A stretch of DNA of 64,000 nt from Arthrobacter sp. EpRS71 (GTDB lineage Bacteria > Actinomycetota > Actinomycetes > Actinomycetales > Micrococcaceae): NCBI RefSeq assembly GCF_001512285.1, contig NZ_LNUV01000006.1, positions 2,030,809-2,094,808 on the forward strand, written 5' to 3'. Below are positions 17,898 through 26,486 of this stretch, piece after piece. The notes under the pieces were generated by a model. The model saw nothing but the letters and a program-made list of their open reading frames with translations. It ran no database searches and was not told the origin of the DNA. A program made the translations under genes and the position numbers. Within the stretch, counting starts at the first letter, position 1. The number at the start of each line of letters is the position of its first letter.

Positions 17898-19613
17898 TTA
17901 GGCTACCTCGGGAGGCAGCAGCAACGAGCCGCCCGGAATCGCGTCCAGAAGTGCCTGGGTGTACGCCTCGCGCGGGTTGTCGAAGACGTCATCCGTGCTG
18001 CCCGTTTCCACAAGCTTGCCCTTCTGCATCACACAGACGTGGTCCGCAATCTGACGGACAACCGCGAGGTCGTGGGTAATGAACAGGTAGGTCAAGCCAA
18101 GGTTGTCCTGAAGATCCGCCAACAGGTTCAACACCTGGGCCTGCACCAGAACGTCAAGCGCAGACACGGCTTCATCACAAATGATGACTTCCGGGTCCAA
18201 GGCCAGCGCACGGGCAATGGCAATACGTTGCCGCTGGCCACCGGAGAGTTCGTTAGGGTACCGCCGCATGGTGGACTGTGGCAGGGCCACTTGATCCAAT
18301 AGCTCACGGACCTTCTTCTCGCGGCTGGCCTTCGTTCCGATCTTGTGCGTCCTCAACGGTTCTTCAATGGTGCGGAAGATGTTGTACATGGGATCGAGAG
18401 AACCGTAGGGATCCTGGAAGATGGGCTGCACCCGGCGACGGAACTTGAACAGGTCCTTGCTGTTGAGCGTCGAGGTGTCCACCCCATCAAAGATGATCTT
18501 CCCTGAGGTCGGTTCCAACAGGTTGAGAACCATTTGCGCCACGGTGGACTTGCCGGATCCAGACTCGCCAACAATTGCCGTAGTGGTTCCGCGCTTGACG
18601 GCAAAGGAAACGGAATCAACTGCTGTGAAGTCCGTGGACTTCCCAATGCCGCCGCGAAGCTTGAAGACCTTGGTCAGGTCTTCAACCTTCAGGACCTCCT
18701 CCGGCAGTGCTGTCTCGACGATGACCGGTTCCGTAGGAGCCAGCAGCTCTTCCGATTCGATTCCCTGTTCCTTCGCCACCTGGATACGACGTGATGCCAG
18801 CGAAGGCGCCGAAGCAACCAGTCGCTTCGTGTAGGGGTGACGCGGGTTGCGGAGCAGCTCGAGTGAAGGGCCGGATTCAACAACCTGGCCCTTGTACATG
18901 ACAACCACCTTGTCCGCGCGCTCAGCTGCGAGGCCGAGGTCGTGGGTGATGAGGAGCACGGCTGTTCCCAACTCGGACGTCATCTTGTCCAAGTGATCCA
19001 GAATCTGACGCTGCACCGTAACGTCAAGGGCAGACGTCGGCTCATCCGCAATAAGGAGACGCGGCTGGCATGAAAGCCCGATCGCAATAAGCGCACGCTG
19101 GCGCATACCGCCGGAGAACTCGTGCGGGTACTGTTTTGCCCTGCGCGACGCATCAGGCAGCCCGGCCTCGGAGAGAACCTTGGCGACGTCCTCAGGCCCT
19201 GAAGGGAGCCCGTTCGCTTTCAAGGTCTCTTTGACCTGGAAGCCGATCTTCCAAACGGGGTTCAGGTTGGACATGGGGTCCTGTGGAACCATGCCAATGG
19301 AATTTCCGCGGAGCTCGATCATCCGCTTCTCGCTGGCATGGGCAATGTCCTCGCCGTCAAAGAGAATCTCGCCAGCTGCAACCCTGCCATTGCCCGGGAG
19401 CAAACCGATGGCGGCAAGCGCCGACGTCGATTTTCCGGAACCCGACTCCCCCACAATTGCAACCGTCTCACCTGGCATGACCGTCAGATGGGCATTTCTC
19501 ACTGCGTTGACCTCACCATTGCTGGTGGTGAAGTTGATGGCAAGGTTCTTGATCTCCAGCAACGGACGCTCGGAGCCGGCGACTTCTTCCTTGATGTGAA
19601 CTGAAGAGTTCAT
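17898..19613 (-). CDS. Oligopeptide ABC transporter, fused double ATPase
   Basis: A 571-aa protein joining the OppD- and OppF-type ATPases in one chain. The N-terminal half has GESGSGKST, LSGGMRQR-like FSGGMRQRALIA and LLIADEPTSALDV. The C-terminal half has a second GESGSGKSTVAQ, LSGGQRQRIAIARAL and IICDEAVSALDV. The halves are linked near residue 280 through a typical OppD C-terminal segment. The start at 19613 (MNSSVHIK) has AAAGG about 7 nt upstream. An ATG at 19628 overlapping the oppC stop is the alternative. It powers peptide uptake with the two permeases upstream. Confidence 0.88.
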   Translation of the reverse strand: MNSSVHIKEEVAGSERPLLEIKNLAINFTTSNGEVNAVRNAHLTVMPGETVAIVGESGSGKSTSALAAIGLLPGNGRVAAGEILFDGEDIAHASEKRMIELRGNSIGMVPQDPMSNLNPVWKIGFQVKETLKANGLPSGPEDVAKVLSEAGLPDASRRAKQYPHEFSGGMRQRALIAIGLSCQPRLLIADEPTSALDVTVQRQILDHLDKMTSELGTAVLLITHDLGLAAERADKVVVMYKGQVVESGPSLELLRNPRHPYTKRLVASAPSLASRRIQVAKEQGIESEELLAPTEPVIVETALPEEVLKVEDLTKVFKLRGGIGKSTDFTAVDSVSFAVKRGTTTAIVGESGSGKSTVAQMVLNLLEPTSGKIIFDGVDTSTLNSKDLFKFRRRVQPIFQDPYGSLDPMYNIFRTIEEPLRTHKIGTKASREKKVRELLDQVALPQSTMRRYPNELSGGQRQRIAIARALALDPEVIICDEAVSALDVLVQAQVLNLLADLQDNLGLTYLFITHDLAVVRQIADHVCVMQKGKLVETGSTDDVFDNPREAYTQALLDAIPGGSLLLPPEVA

Positions 19614-19624
19614 GGCTTCGCCTT

Positions 19625-20608
19625 TCATCGTTTGCGGGCCTTGGGATCCAGGGCATCACGCAGGGCATCGCCCAACATGATGAAGCTCAAAACTGTGATG
19701 GAAAGAGCTATAGCCGGGTAGAGCAGGGGCATCGGGTTGGATCGCAAAGATGCCTGTGCAGCCTGAATGTCGTTGCCCCATGACATGACGCTCGGAGGCA
19801 GCCCGATTCCAAGGAAGGAAAGGGTCGACTCGGCAACGATAAAGGTGCCGAGAGAAATGGTGGCGACGACGATGATCGGAGCCAGCGAGTTTGGCAGCAC
19901 GTGACGCAACAGTGAACGGAAGCGGGAAACGCCTAGGGACCGTGCTGCCACAACAAAGTCAGCATTCCTGACCTCAATCACTGCGCCTCGGGTGATGCGT
20001 GCAATTTGTGGCCATCCGAAGACGATAAGAATCAGCACCAGCGTCCACACTGTACGGTTCGCGCGGAAAACGGGGAGCTGCATCATGACGATTGCGCCAA
20101 GGATCAGCGGCAATGCGAAGAAGATGTCCGTCAGACGGGCCAGAAGCGCATCTGCCCAACCGCCGTAGTATCCGGCGAGGGCACCAACAATGCCACCGAA
20201 AAGAACGACGCCGATGGTAGTGAACAGGCCAACGGTCACCGAGGATCGGGTACCGAAAATGACGCGGGCATAAACGTCACACCCCTGCTGTGTGAAACCA
20301 AGGGGATGGCCCGATGCCGGTCCCCCATCGGAGTTGGACAGCTGGCAGGCCTCGTTGGAGGGATCAATTTGTGAGAACAGGCCGGGGAAGAGCGATACAA
20401 CAACAACGGCCAGAATCATGATTGCCGAGATGATGAACAGGGGCTGCTTGCGCAGGTTTTTCCATGCCTCACCCCACAGGCTTGAGGGAGCGCTATCTTC
20501 CTTGACCTTGTCGGTAGCCTGGAGCGGCGTTTCGTCAAGGTCGGCAACAAAGTGCTCGATGTGTCGCCGGGTGGTGTCCTGCCCGGTCAGGTTACTTTCA
20601 GGAGTCAT
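19625..20608 (-). CDS. oppC: Oligopeptide ABC transporter permease (OppC/DppC type)
   Basis: A 327-aa membrane permease with about six helices and an N-terminal cytoplasmic tail of 60 residues. The EAA-type loop (VVAARSLGVSRFRSLLRHVLPN) lies near residue 215. The start MTPESNLTG at 20608 overlaps the oppB stop by 11 nt, indicating coupled translation. Its end touches the start region of the fused ATPase. Confidence 0.87.
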   Translation of the reverse strand: MTPESNLTGQDTTRRHIEHFVADLDETPLQATDKVKEDSAPSSLWGEAWKNLRKQPLFIISAIMILAVVVVSLFPGLFSQIDPSNEACQLSNSDGGPASGHPLGFTQQGCDVYARVIFGTRSSVTVGLFTTIGVVLFGGIVGALAGYYGGWADALLARLTDIFFALPLILGAIVMMQLPVFRANRTVWTLVLILIVFGWPQIARITRGAVIEVRNADFVVAARSLGVSRFRSLLRHVLPNSLAPIIVVATISLGTFIVAESTLSFLGIGLPPSVMSWGNDIQAAQASLRSNPMPLLYPAIALSITVLSFIMLGDALRDALDPKARKR

Positions 20609-21527
20609 AACGGATCCTCGGGTCAAGCCAGGCGTAAAGGAGGTCAACAAGCAGGTTGGAGAGGCAATAGATCAACACCAACACCGTGACAATGGAGACC
20701 ACCGTGGGTCCCTCACCTGACAAGACGGCTCGATACAGCCTGTTGCCAACGCCGGGGACGTTGAAGATACCTTCTGTGACAATTGCTCCGCCCATCAGGG
20801 TGCCAAGGTCTGCGCCGAGGAACGTCACCACTGGAATAAGCGAGTTCCGCAGAATGTGGACGTTGACAACCCTGAAACGGGACAACCCTTTAGCGGTGGC
20901 TGTCCGGACATAGTCGGCGTTCATGTTCTCGATGACGCTGGTCCGGGTCAAGCGCAGAACGTAGGCAAACGATGCCAGGCCAAGAACGATTGCAGGCAGG
21001 ATCAAGTCCTGCACTGGCGCGGCCGCACTGACAGTTGGTTTAGCCCACCCCAGCTGCACACCGATGAAGAACTGAAGAATGAATCCGAGCACGAAGATCG
21101 GAATACCGATGACGATCAGCGAGGCAATCAGAACGGTGCCGTCGAAGAACTTGCCCTTGCGGAGACCTGCGATGAGGCCGAAGGCGATGCCGAAGACTGC
21201 TTCGAAGATGAGAGCCATCACTGCAAGCCGGGCTGTCACAGGGAAAACCTCGCCGAGGACGGCGGCAATGGGCCGGCCGGAGAAGTCCTGGCCGAGGTCG
21301 AACGTGAAGATGCTCTTTAGATAGAGCAAGTATTGAACGATAAAGGGCTGGTCCAGGTTGTACTGGGCCCGTAGTTTCGCGGCAACAGCTTCGTTAACGG
21401 GCTTATCGCCGAACAGTGCGGCAATGGGGTCGCCGGGAAGGCTGAAAACCAGGAAGTAGACCAGCAGTGTGGCTCCCAGGAAAACTGGAATCAGCTGGAG
21501 GAATCGCTTGAGGATGTAGGTGGCCAT
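20598..21527 (-). CDS. oppB: Oligopeptide ABC transporter permease (OppB/DppB type)
   Basis: A 309-aa permease, first of the pair. The N-terminus YILKRFLQLIPVFLGATLLVYF is typical of OppB, and the EAA loop VRTATAKGLSRFRVVNVHILRNS is near residue 205. It follows the binding-protein gene after a 210-nt gap containing a hairpin. Confidence 0.87.
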   Translation of the reverse strand: MATYILKRFLQLIPVFLGATLLVYFLVFSLPGDPIAALFGDKPVNEAVAAKLRAQYNLDQPFIVQYLLYLKSIFTFDLGQDFSGRPIAAVLGEVFPVTARLAVMALIFEAVFGIAFGLIAGLRKGKFFDGTVLIASLIVIGIPIFVLGFILQFFIGVQLGWAKPTVSAAAPVQDLILPAIVLGLASFAYVLRLTRTSVIENMNADYVRTATAKGLSRFRVVNVHILRNSLIPVVTFLGADLGTLMGGAIVTEGIFNVPGVGNRLYRAVLSGEGPTVVSIVTVLVLIYCLSNLLVDLLYAWLDPRIRYDS

Positions 21528-21648
21528 CAGCGCATCACACCCCGATCAGCAGGCACCCTGTCCAGGGGTGCAGCGGAGTTGTTCATCGAAGAACCTTTTC
21601 GTCTGATGTGCAAACGTTCCCTGCCAAGGCAAAGTAGGCCTGCACAAG

Positions 21649-21672
21649 GACGCCCAACCGGAGTTGGGCGTC
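21649..21672 (-). promoter_or_regulatory. Hairpin between oppA and oppB
   Basis: A perfect 10-bp stem (gacgcccaac with complement) and a cgga tetraloop, 66 nt after the oppA stop, without a long T-tract. It probably reduces readthrough into the permease genes or protects the oppA mRNA end. Confidence 0.5.
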
Positions 21673-21737
21673 ATTGATTTGCAACGTGATACGGCGGCGG
21701 ACGCGCTCAGCTGAGCACCCGCGCCGCCGTTTCACGG

Positions 21738-23375
21738 TTACTTGCCAGTGATGTTGTAGTACAGCGGAACGCCGTCCCAACCGTAGTCAACATTGGTGAC
21801 GCCAGTGCTCCAGCCACCCTGCGATACCTGGTACCACAGCGGGATGGCGGGAAGGTCCTGCAACAGGATTTCCTGGGCCTTGTTCATTGCCTTGTTGCCT
21901 TCGGCAACGGAAGGCGCGGAGAGTCCGTCAGAGATCGCCTTGTCAAAGGTGGGGTTCTCGTAGCGGGCGTCGTTCGAGCCAGCGCCGGTCTTGTAGATCG
22001 GGCCGAGGAAGTTATAAAGCGAAGGGTAGTCTGCCTGCCAGCCAGCGCGGATTGCACCGGTCAGCTTGCCAGTGGTTGCAAGATCGCGGGCTTCCTTGAA
22101 GGTTGCGAACGGAAGGCCCTCAGCCTTGATGCCGAGGTTGTTCTTCAGCTGGTTGGTAAGAGCCTCAACCCAAGCCTTGTGGCCACCCTTGTCAGCGTTG
22201 TACGCAATGGTGAAAGCCGTGTTCGGGTCCCACTTCTGGATGGCATCTGCCTTGGCCCAGAGGTCCTTGGCCTTGGTTGCGTCGAAGTTCAGGTTGTCCG
22301 AACCGGGGATGCTGTCGCTGTAACCGTCCAAGACGGGGGCGGTGAAGTCCTTAGCCGGCTGGCGGCCACCGCTGAAGATCACCTTAGTGATCTCTTCCCT
22401 GTTGATGGCCAGGGAGATTGCCTGACGACGGAGCTTGCCGGCCTCGCCACTCCATTCCGGAAGGTACTCCGGGATAGCAATGGTCTGGTTGCCTGCGTAC
22501 GGCTTCTCAATGAAACGATCGCCAAGATCTGACTTGAAGTTCTTGAGGGCGCTCGTGGGGATGACCTGCAGAATATCCAGGTTGTTGGACAGCAGATCCT
22601 GGTAGGCGGCGTCGTCGTTCTGGAAGATCTTGAACGTCACGCCACCGTTCTTTGCCTTACGGGGACCGTTGTAATCGGGGTTCGGGACCAGCTGGATCTG
22701 CACGTTGTGCTGCCAACCGTTTTCAGCCATCTTGTACGGGCCGTTGCCTACCGGCTTCTCGCCATAGGTCTTGGGGTCGGCCAGTGCTGCCGCCGGAACC
22801 GGCATGAACGCCGTGTAGCCGAGACGGAGCGGCCAGTCAGACTCGGGCTGCTTGAGTTCGACGGTGAAGGTGGTGTCATCTACAACCTTCAAGCCGGACA
22901 GCGTGTCCACTGTGGAACCCTCTGCACTGGCTTCGTCGTAACCCTTGATGCTCTCAAAGAACGTGGCGCTCAGTTGCGCGTTCTTTGCCGCTGCACCGTA
23001 GTTCCAGGAGTCAACAAAGGTCTTAGCCGTAATGGCGTCACCATTGGTGAACTTCTGGTCCTTCTTGATCTTGATGGTGAAGTTTTGTGCGTCAGGCGCC
23101 TCGATGGACTCCGCCAGCTCGTTTACCGGCTTGCCCGAAGGGTCATAGCTGACAAGGCCAGAGAAGATCAGCGTGGCAATCTTGCCGCCGCCGACTTCGT
23201 TGATATCTGCCGGCATGAGCGGACGCTGCGGCTCAGAGCCGTCGGCAATGATGACCTTATTGGGGTCGCCCGCGGATGTACCGGAGTCGTTGCTGCCGCC
23301 GCCACCGCAACCGGTCGCTGCGAGGGCGATAATCGCCGCTACGCCTAGAGCTTTGGAAGTGCGCGAGAAACGCAT
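21738..23375 (-). CDS. oppA: Oligopeptide-binding lipoprotein
   Basis: A 545-aa family 5 solute-binding protein. The signal peptide ends in LAATGCGGGG, so it is a lipoprotein anchored at about Cys23. SBP_bac_5 features follow (IKIKKDQKFTNGDAITAKTFVDSWNY, GNGPYKM, RRQAISLAINREEI). The start at 23375 (MRFSRTSK) after a GGAGG fits the signal peptide; an upstream in-frame extension is not used. It binds peptides outside the membrane and hands them to OppBC. Confidence 0.87.
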   Translation of the reverse strand: MRFSRTSKALGVAAIIALAATGCGGGGSNDSGTSAGDPNKVIIADGSEPQRPLMPADINEVGGGKIATLIFSGLVSYDPSGKPVNELAESIEAPDAQNFTIKIKKDQKFTNGDAITAKTFVDSWNYGAAAKNAQLSATFFESIKGYDEASAEGSTVDTLSGLKVVDDTTFTVELKQPESDWPLRLGYTAFMPVPAAALADPKTYGEKPVGNGPYKMAENGWQHNVQIQLVPNPDYNGPRKAKNGGVTFKIFQNDDAAYQDLLSNNLDILQVIPTSALKNFKSDLGDRFIEKPYAGNQTIAIPEYLPEWSGEAGKLRRQAISLAINREEITKVIFSGGRQPAKDFTAPVLDGYSDSIPGSDNLNFDATKAKDLWAKADAIQKWDPNTAFTIAYNADKGGHKAWVEALTNQLKNNLGIKAEGLPFATFKEARDLATTGKLTGAIRAGWQADYPSLYNFLGPIYKTGAGSNDARYENPTFDKAISDGLSAPSVAEGNKAMNKAQEILLQDLPAIPLWYQVSQGGWSTGVTNVDYGWDGVPLYYNITGK

Positions 23376-23698
23376 TCCGCCTCCTATGAGTCGTGGAGTT
23401 GAGCAGGGGAAATTCGTGATATCCCCCAGGCAGAGGCACAGTTTCCTACTGTGACGTTGCCTACATGTGAGTGTAAGCCTACCCACATTGTGTCCAGATG
23501 ATGGGACATGCTGGCCAAACTGTAACCGTTCCGCAACCTACACATGCCTAAATTGGCGCGGATTTCAAGTCAAACGTTACCCGGTGGTAGCATTCGCTGT
23601 CTGACAGCAGGACAGGGCTATTTTTGGGCAGAGAAAGAGCCCCGGTCCCACGGGTCCGAGGCTCAGTCCTTGAGTTTGAAGAACAGAAGTAGTGGAGG
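23376..23698. promoter_or_regulatory. Intergenic region upstream of oppA with a terminator-like hairpin
   Basis: About 320 nt with no convincing gene. It should hold the oppA promoter on the minus strand; no single box pair stands out. Near 23637-23664 an imperfect stem (agccccgg.../...gaggct) lies downstream of the SRPBCC gene and is followed on the minus strand by ctctttctct, so it may terminate that gene. A short cacag-N7-ctgtg inverted repeat lies near 23437. Confidence 0.4.
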
Positions 23699-24166
23699 CT
23701 ATTGACTCTCGGCTACCGCGGCCAATTGTGCGGTGACCAGGCTCCAGCCCTCCTGTAAGCCAAGCTGTTCATGCTGTGCGAGCGACTCCGCATCCCCGTG
23801 CCGCGCCACAATGCGGTACAAGGTTCCTTCTGTGTGGTCGGTGAAAGTGACCTCCCCAGTCACCGCGACGGGCATCGGGCGGGCGGGCCGAAGACTGCTG
23901 TCAACTGCATTGGTAAACACCAGGCGCTCTCCCTGATCAACAACGAGGAAAGCGGCGTCCATATGAGGAACGAACGCAGAACCGTCCTCGCTCATGGACG
24001 TTATGAAGCCGCCACCGGCATGCGGTGCGAACGATTCCACGCTGCATGTGTAAGGCTCGGGAATCCACCACTGCTCGAAGAGCTCAGGCGTAGTCCAGGC
24101 GTTCCAAACGGTGGCCCGGGAGGCCCGTATGACCCGCTCGATCACGAGGTCTAGATCACGATTCAT
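23699..24166 (-). CDS. SRPBCC/AHSA1-family protein
   Basis: A 155-aa soluble protein of the START-like (Aha1/polyketide cyclase) superfamily. VIRASRATVWNAWTTPELFEQWW at residues 11-33 and the C-terminal LQEGWSLVTAQLAAV helix are diagnostic. Such proteins bind hydrophobic ligands or act with ArsR regulators, but no ArsR gene is adjacent. The ATG at 24166 follows AAGGAGAACC. Confidence 0.75.
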   Translation of the reverse strand: MNRDLDLVIERVIRASRATVWNAWTTPELFEQWWIPEPYTCSVESFAPHAGGGFITSMSEDGSAFVPHMDAAFLVVDQGERLVFTNAVDSSLRPARPMPVAVTGEVTFTDHTEGTLYRIVARHGDAESLAQHEQLGLQEGWSLVTAQLAAVAESQ

Positions 24167-24227
24167 GGTTCTCCTTGAAGTTGCCGGTACGCGAGGCTGC
24201 TACATCCTGACCCATTATGCTGGGCGA

Positions 24228-24353
24228 ATGTCTACCGATGAAGAGAAGGACCCGCCTGTCCCTGCTGATGTTGAGGGAAAGATCCCCAGAAAAACGCACG
24301 ACAAGCCCGGCGCCGAACAAGAACAGGCTGACAACGAACCCGATGATTCCTGA
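24228..24353 (+). CDS. Small acidic hydrophilic protein (hypothetical)
   Basis: A 41-aa frame, very rich in Asp, Glu, Pro and Lys (starts MSTDEEKDPPVPADVEGK). It has no membrane segment or motif. It is divergent from the SRPBCC gene and ends just before the old ychF terminator. No strong Shine-Dalgarno is seen. Coding is plausible but uncertain. Confidence 0.4.
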   Translation: MSTDEEKDPPVPADVEGKIPRKTHDKPGAEQEQADNEPDDS

Positions 24354-24385
24354 CGGACTTCGCGCGGACAAGCAGATGGACCCTG

Positions 24386-24436
24386 AAAAAAGCAGGCCGC
24401 AGGCAATGAGGTCTTGAACTTCATTGCCTGCGGCCT
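24386..24436 (-). terminator. Intrinsic terminator originally belonging to ychF
   Basis: A perfect 16-bp stem (aggccgcaggcaatga, 24394-24409, with 24421-24436) and an 11-nt loop. Reading on the minus strand, the stem is followed by ctgctttttt (complement of the A-run at 24386-24391). No intact minus-strand gene lies just upstream except the element; before insertion the ychF stop would have been about 38 nt away. The inserted element now separates it from ychF. Confidence 0.8.
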
Positions 24437-24472
24437 ACTAAAGCGCTACAGCTTCTTTGGGTCGCCTGGCTA

Positions 24473-24493
24473 AATCACACGTTGAAACGGAAC
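24473..24493. repeat. Left attachment-site repeat
   Basis: A 21-nt sequence starting aatcacacgttgaa, matching the ychF 3' end at 32659-32679 except at position 15 (a versus g). It marks the far junction of the element. Confidence 0.8.
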
Positions 24494-24588
24494 GTACCTT
24501 ATATACCCGTACAAGGTTGAATGGTGTTGAATTCCCCGGATTCTAGCGGTATGTGTCATTGGGCGAAGTTGTGTTCCGTCGTCCGTTT

Positions 24589-24607
24589 ACGGACCTCTTG
24601 CGGACTC
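24589..24607. repeat. Left CGGACT-type double repeat (possible integrase arm site)
   Basis: Two copies of a CGGAC core 11 nt apart, about 95 nt inside the left attachment repeat. A related pair in the same orientation lies at 32599-32617, about 40 nt inside the right repeat. This arrangement could be arm-type integrase sites, but the right pair is also inside the integrase coding end. Confidence 0.3.
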
Positions 24608-24639
24608 AGCGCTTGCTCCCCCGTTACTAGGCTGTAGCC

Positions 24640-24903
24640 ATGAATACAGAAACAGACGACATACTTCAGCCCGATCAGGTCTATACGGTCACAGAGGTGG
24701 CTGAATGGCTCCAAATCAGCAACAACCAGGTCACCCTGCTTGCGAAGCGGAACGGCTGGCCGCACATGAAGGTCGGCAACCGCCTGCGCTTCACATCCAC
24801 CCAACTTAGGGAAGTCGCAGAGTTGCTCAACGCGCCAACACCCATGCCAGCAGAGCCGCGCCGGAAAATCGGCCAGGCCCGACAAAGCAGAATTCCCCGC
24901 TAG
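24640..24903 (+). CDS. Helix-turn-helix protein, excisionase/AlpA-like
   Basis: An 87-aa DNA-binding protein with a MerR-type HTH_17 domain at residues 12-65 (YTVTEVAEWLQISNNQVTLL, then MKVGNRLRF wing). The tail is basic and proline-rich. It lies just inside the left end of the element, so it could be a recombination directionality factor or a repressor of the element. The ATG lies 6 nt after TAGGCT (24628-24633) and has no Shine-Dalgarno. A terminator follows, so it is a single-gene unit. Confidence 0.75.
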   Translation: MNTETDDILQPDQVYTVTEVAEWLQISNNQVTLLAKRNGWPHMKVGNRLRFTSTQLREVAELLNAPTPMPAEPRRKIGQARQSRIPR

Positions 24904-24914
24904 CCGTTAAATAG

Positions 24915-24947
24915 GAGGGGTCCGCGACACCACATCACGGACCCCTC
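24915..24947 (+). terminator. Terminator after the HTH gene
   Basis: A 10-bp stem (gaggggtccg with complement) and 13-nt loop, followed by aaagcttttcttc on the plus strand. Confidence 0.75.
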
Positions 24948-25015
24948 AAAGCTTTTCTTCAAACCACCACGTTTGAACTGTTTTTAAAGTAACAGAAATG
25001 CAGACTAGTGCAAGT

Positions 25016-25210
25016 TCATGAACCGGTGATCTGCAAAAATATGCATCGTGTCTTCCGTGGCAGACACTCCGGATCCGGCTCCATGTCCTCATAGGGGCTA
25101 CGCACAACCACGCCGGCGCGGTCCCGCGCGTTCACCTCGGCCATCATCTCCTGGAAGCCATCACGATCAAACTTCGTCATGACGGTGAGGGTATCGGCAC
25201 CCACTGACAT
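25016..25210 (-). CDS. Small hypothetical protein in the element
   Basis: A 64-aa frame (starts MSVGADTLTVMTKFDRDGF). A strong AGGGGG Shine-Dalgarno lies 5 nt before the ATG, which supports coding. No family was recognised and there is no membrane segment. It is divergent from the membrane-anchored coiled-coil protein, with 32 nt between starts. Confidence 0.5.
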   Translation of the reverse strand: MSVGADTLTVMTKFDRDGFQEMMAEVNARDRAGVVVRSPYEDMEPDPECLPRKTRCIFLQITGS

Positions 25211-25242
25211 TCAGTCCCCCTGCATGTGGATATTCTCTTCTG

Positions 25243-25776
25243 GTGACTGAAACCAAGGGCAGCATCCTCATTCCCACAGCAGCGGCGCTCATAGGTGCAC
25301 TGATAGGCGGCGGCTTTACAGCTTGTTCGGCCAATATCGCAGCGGACAGTCAACGAGACATGCAGCAGACCCAATTTCAGCAGGAGCAGTCGCGTCTTCT
25401 TCGCGAGAAGCGGGCCCCCTACTACGCGGCCTACGACGCTGCGGTCAACACATTCGCGACTCAAATGCAGACGCGATATGAATGCGAGTCAAATAAGGCC
25501 CCGACGTGCAGGTACTCGCTTGAAAATGTCCAGTCGGCTCGATATGAATTGCAGAGGGCCATTAATGAAATTCACATATATGGTAGCCAAAGCATGAGGG
25601 AAGCCGTCGAACGGGTTAGAAATACGATGCCGACTTCACTTACAGGTCTGACTGGGTATGTTCAGGTGGGCCCGGTCGATGCAGAGCGTTTCCGAGAGGA
25701 ACTTACGCGGGTTCGCTCTGTCATCTGCTTTGATGTGTCCCCAGACGTACGGGGTTGCCCCGCGCCAAGCTCCTAG
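25243..25776 (+). CDS. Membrane-anchored coiled-coil protein, unknown function
   Basis: A 177-aa protein with a single N-terminal membrane helix containing a small-residue zipper (ALIGALIGGGFTA, residues 14-26), then a Gln/Arg-rich probable coiled coil (DSQRDMQQTQFQQEQSRLL) and a helical domain with several cysteines. The GTG start at 25243 lies 6 nt after TATTCT (25231-25236), a leaderless pattern. Short proteins with this layout are common in actinobacterial prophages and islands. The function is unknown; an envelope-acting role is only a guess. Confidence 0.6.
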   Translation: MTETKGSILIPTAAALIGALIGGGFTACSANIAADSQRDMQQTQFQQEQSRLLREKRAPYYAAYDAAVNTFATQMQTRYECESNKAPTCRYSLENVQSARYELQRAINEIHIYGSQSMREAVERVRNTMPTSLTGLTGYVQVGPVDAERFREELTRVRSVICFDVSPDVRGCPAPSS

Positions 25777-25935
25777 CCTGTGGCTGAACAGGTCGGGCGA
25801 GTTCGCTGGTTGACGGGAAGCTCCGAGCCTTCGGCATGTCCTGCAAGAAACGTTGCCCAGGCCACGTGACGCGTCATATGTGAATACGTCTGCCTATAAC
25901 AGCCCTCCGCAAATAGGGTTGCCGCCAAAAATTAG
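25777..25935. other. Non-coding spacer upstream of the TAC terminator
   Basis: No supported gene. A plus-strand frame from 25853 lacks a ribosome site and runs through the terminator and antisense to the chaperone gene. Confidence 0.4.
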
Positions 25936-25965
25936 AGGGTCCGTTCCGCTGTGGGAACGGACCCT
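25936..25965 (-). terminator. Terminator of the toxin-antitoxin-chaperone operon
   Basis: A perfect 12-bp stem (agggtccgttcc, 25936-25947, with 25954-25965) and 6-nt loop. On the minus strand it is followed by ctaattttt. It lies 75 nt after the chaperone stop. Confidence 0.75.
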
Positions 25966-26039
25966 TCTGGGTTCTATCCGAGTAAGTCTATTTGATCGGA
26001 CTAGTCGGTGGTTTGCTGCGGAGGTCTCAGCGAACGACT

Positions 26040-26486
26040 CTAATCGGCGCTCTGGCTCTCAGAGTCTCTCAGCCATAGGTCGTCAGGAACGGCCGGCAAG
26101 AACGTCGGGCGTAGACCCAGCCTCCCTGTCATCTCCGAGATGAACTGCCGGTGATATGGATAAGATATCCGCGCGGCGGCCACGCGTAGCTCGTCATCAA
26201 TATCTTGTAAATCGTCCGACTCCGAGACAGAGAAATTTACCTTATATGTGCATTTAAGAGTTACTGCTGCTTCATCATCGGAATCGAGAAGCTCCACAGT
26301 TGTACTGGTTAAACGAAGCAGTGGATAGCCTTCTGCGTTCGAGCCAGAAAATTGGAACCGCACGCGTTTGGTGCGTGGGAGATCGAACGTATTTGTCTCA
26401 ACAGACATTTCATCGAGTAAGACGTTAGTAACTCGGTATTTCAGGTTATCGGGGTTCAGGGCTACGGACAGCTCTTCACTTGACAT
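26040..26486 (-). CDS. SecB-like chaperone of a toxin-antitoxin-chaperone module
   Basis: A 148-aa cytosolic protein with SecB-family features: an all-beta core with alternating pattern (VRFQFSGSNAEGYPLLRLTS, AVTLKCTYKVNFSVS) and the C-terminal helix signature YPYHRQFISEMTGRLGL at residues 109-125, followed by PTFLP. This closely follows the pattern of the TAC chaperone Rv1957 of M. tuberculosis, where YPY-R-x(5)-TGRL is conserved. The start overlaps the antitoxin end by 11 nt and has AAAGGA upstream. In known TACs the chaperone folds the antitoxin and protects it from proteolysis. Actinobacteria generally lack a housekeeping SecB, which supports a dedicated role. Confidence 0.8.
   Translation of the reverse strand: MSSEELSVALNPDNLKYRVTNVLLDEMSVETNTFDLPRTKRVRFQFSGSNAEGYPLLRLTSTTVELLDSDDEAAVTLKCTYKVNFSVSESDDLQDIDDELRVAAARISYPYHRQFISEMTGRLGLRPTFLPAVPDDLWLRDSESQSAD

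Noticed and set aside
17898..23375. Peptide transporter operon as part of an acquired cluster
   Set aside because: Composition, gene order and fused ATPase are normal for Arthrobacter; no mobility genes are adjacent.
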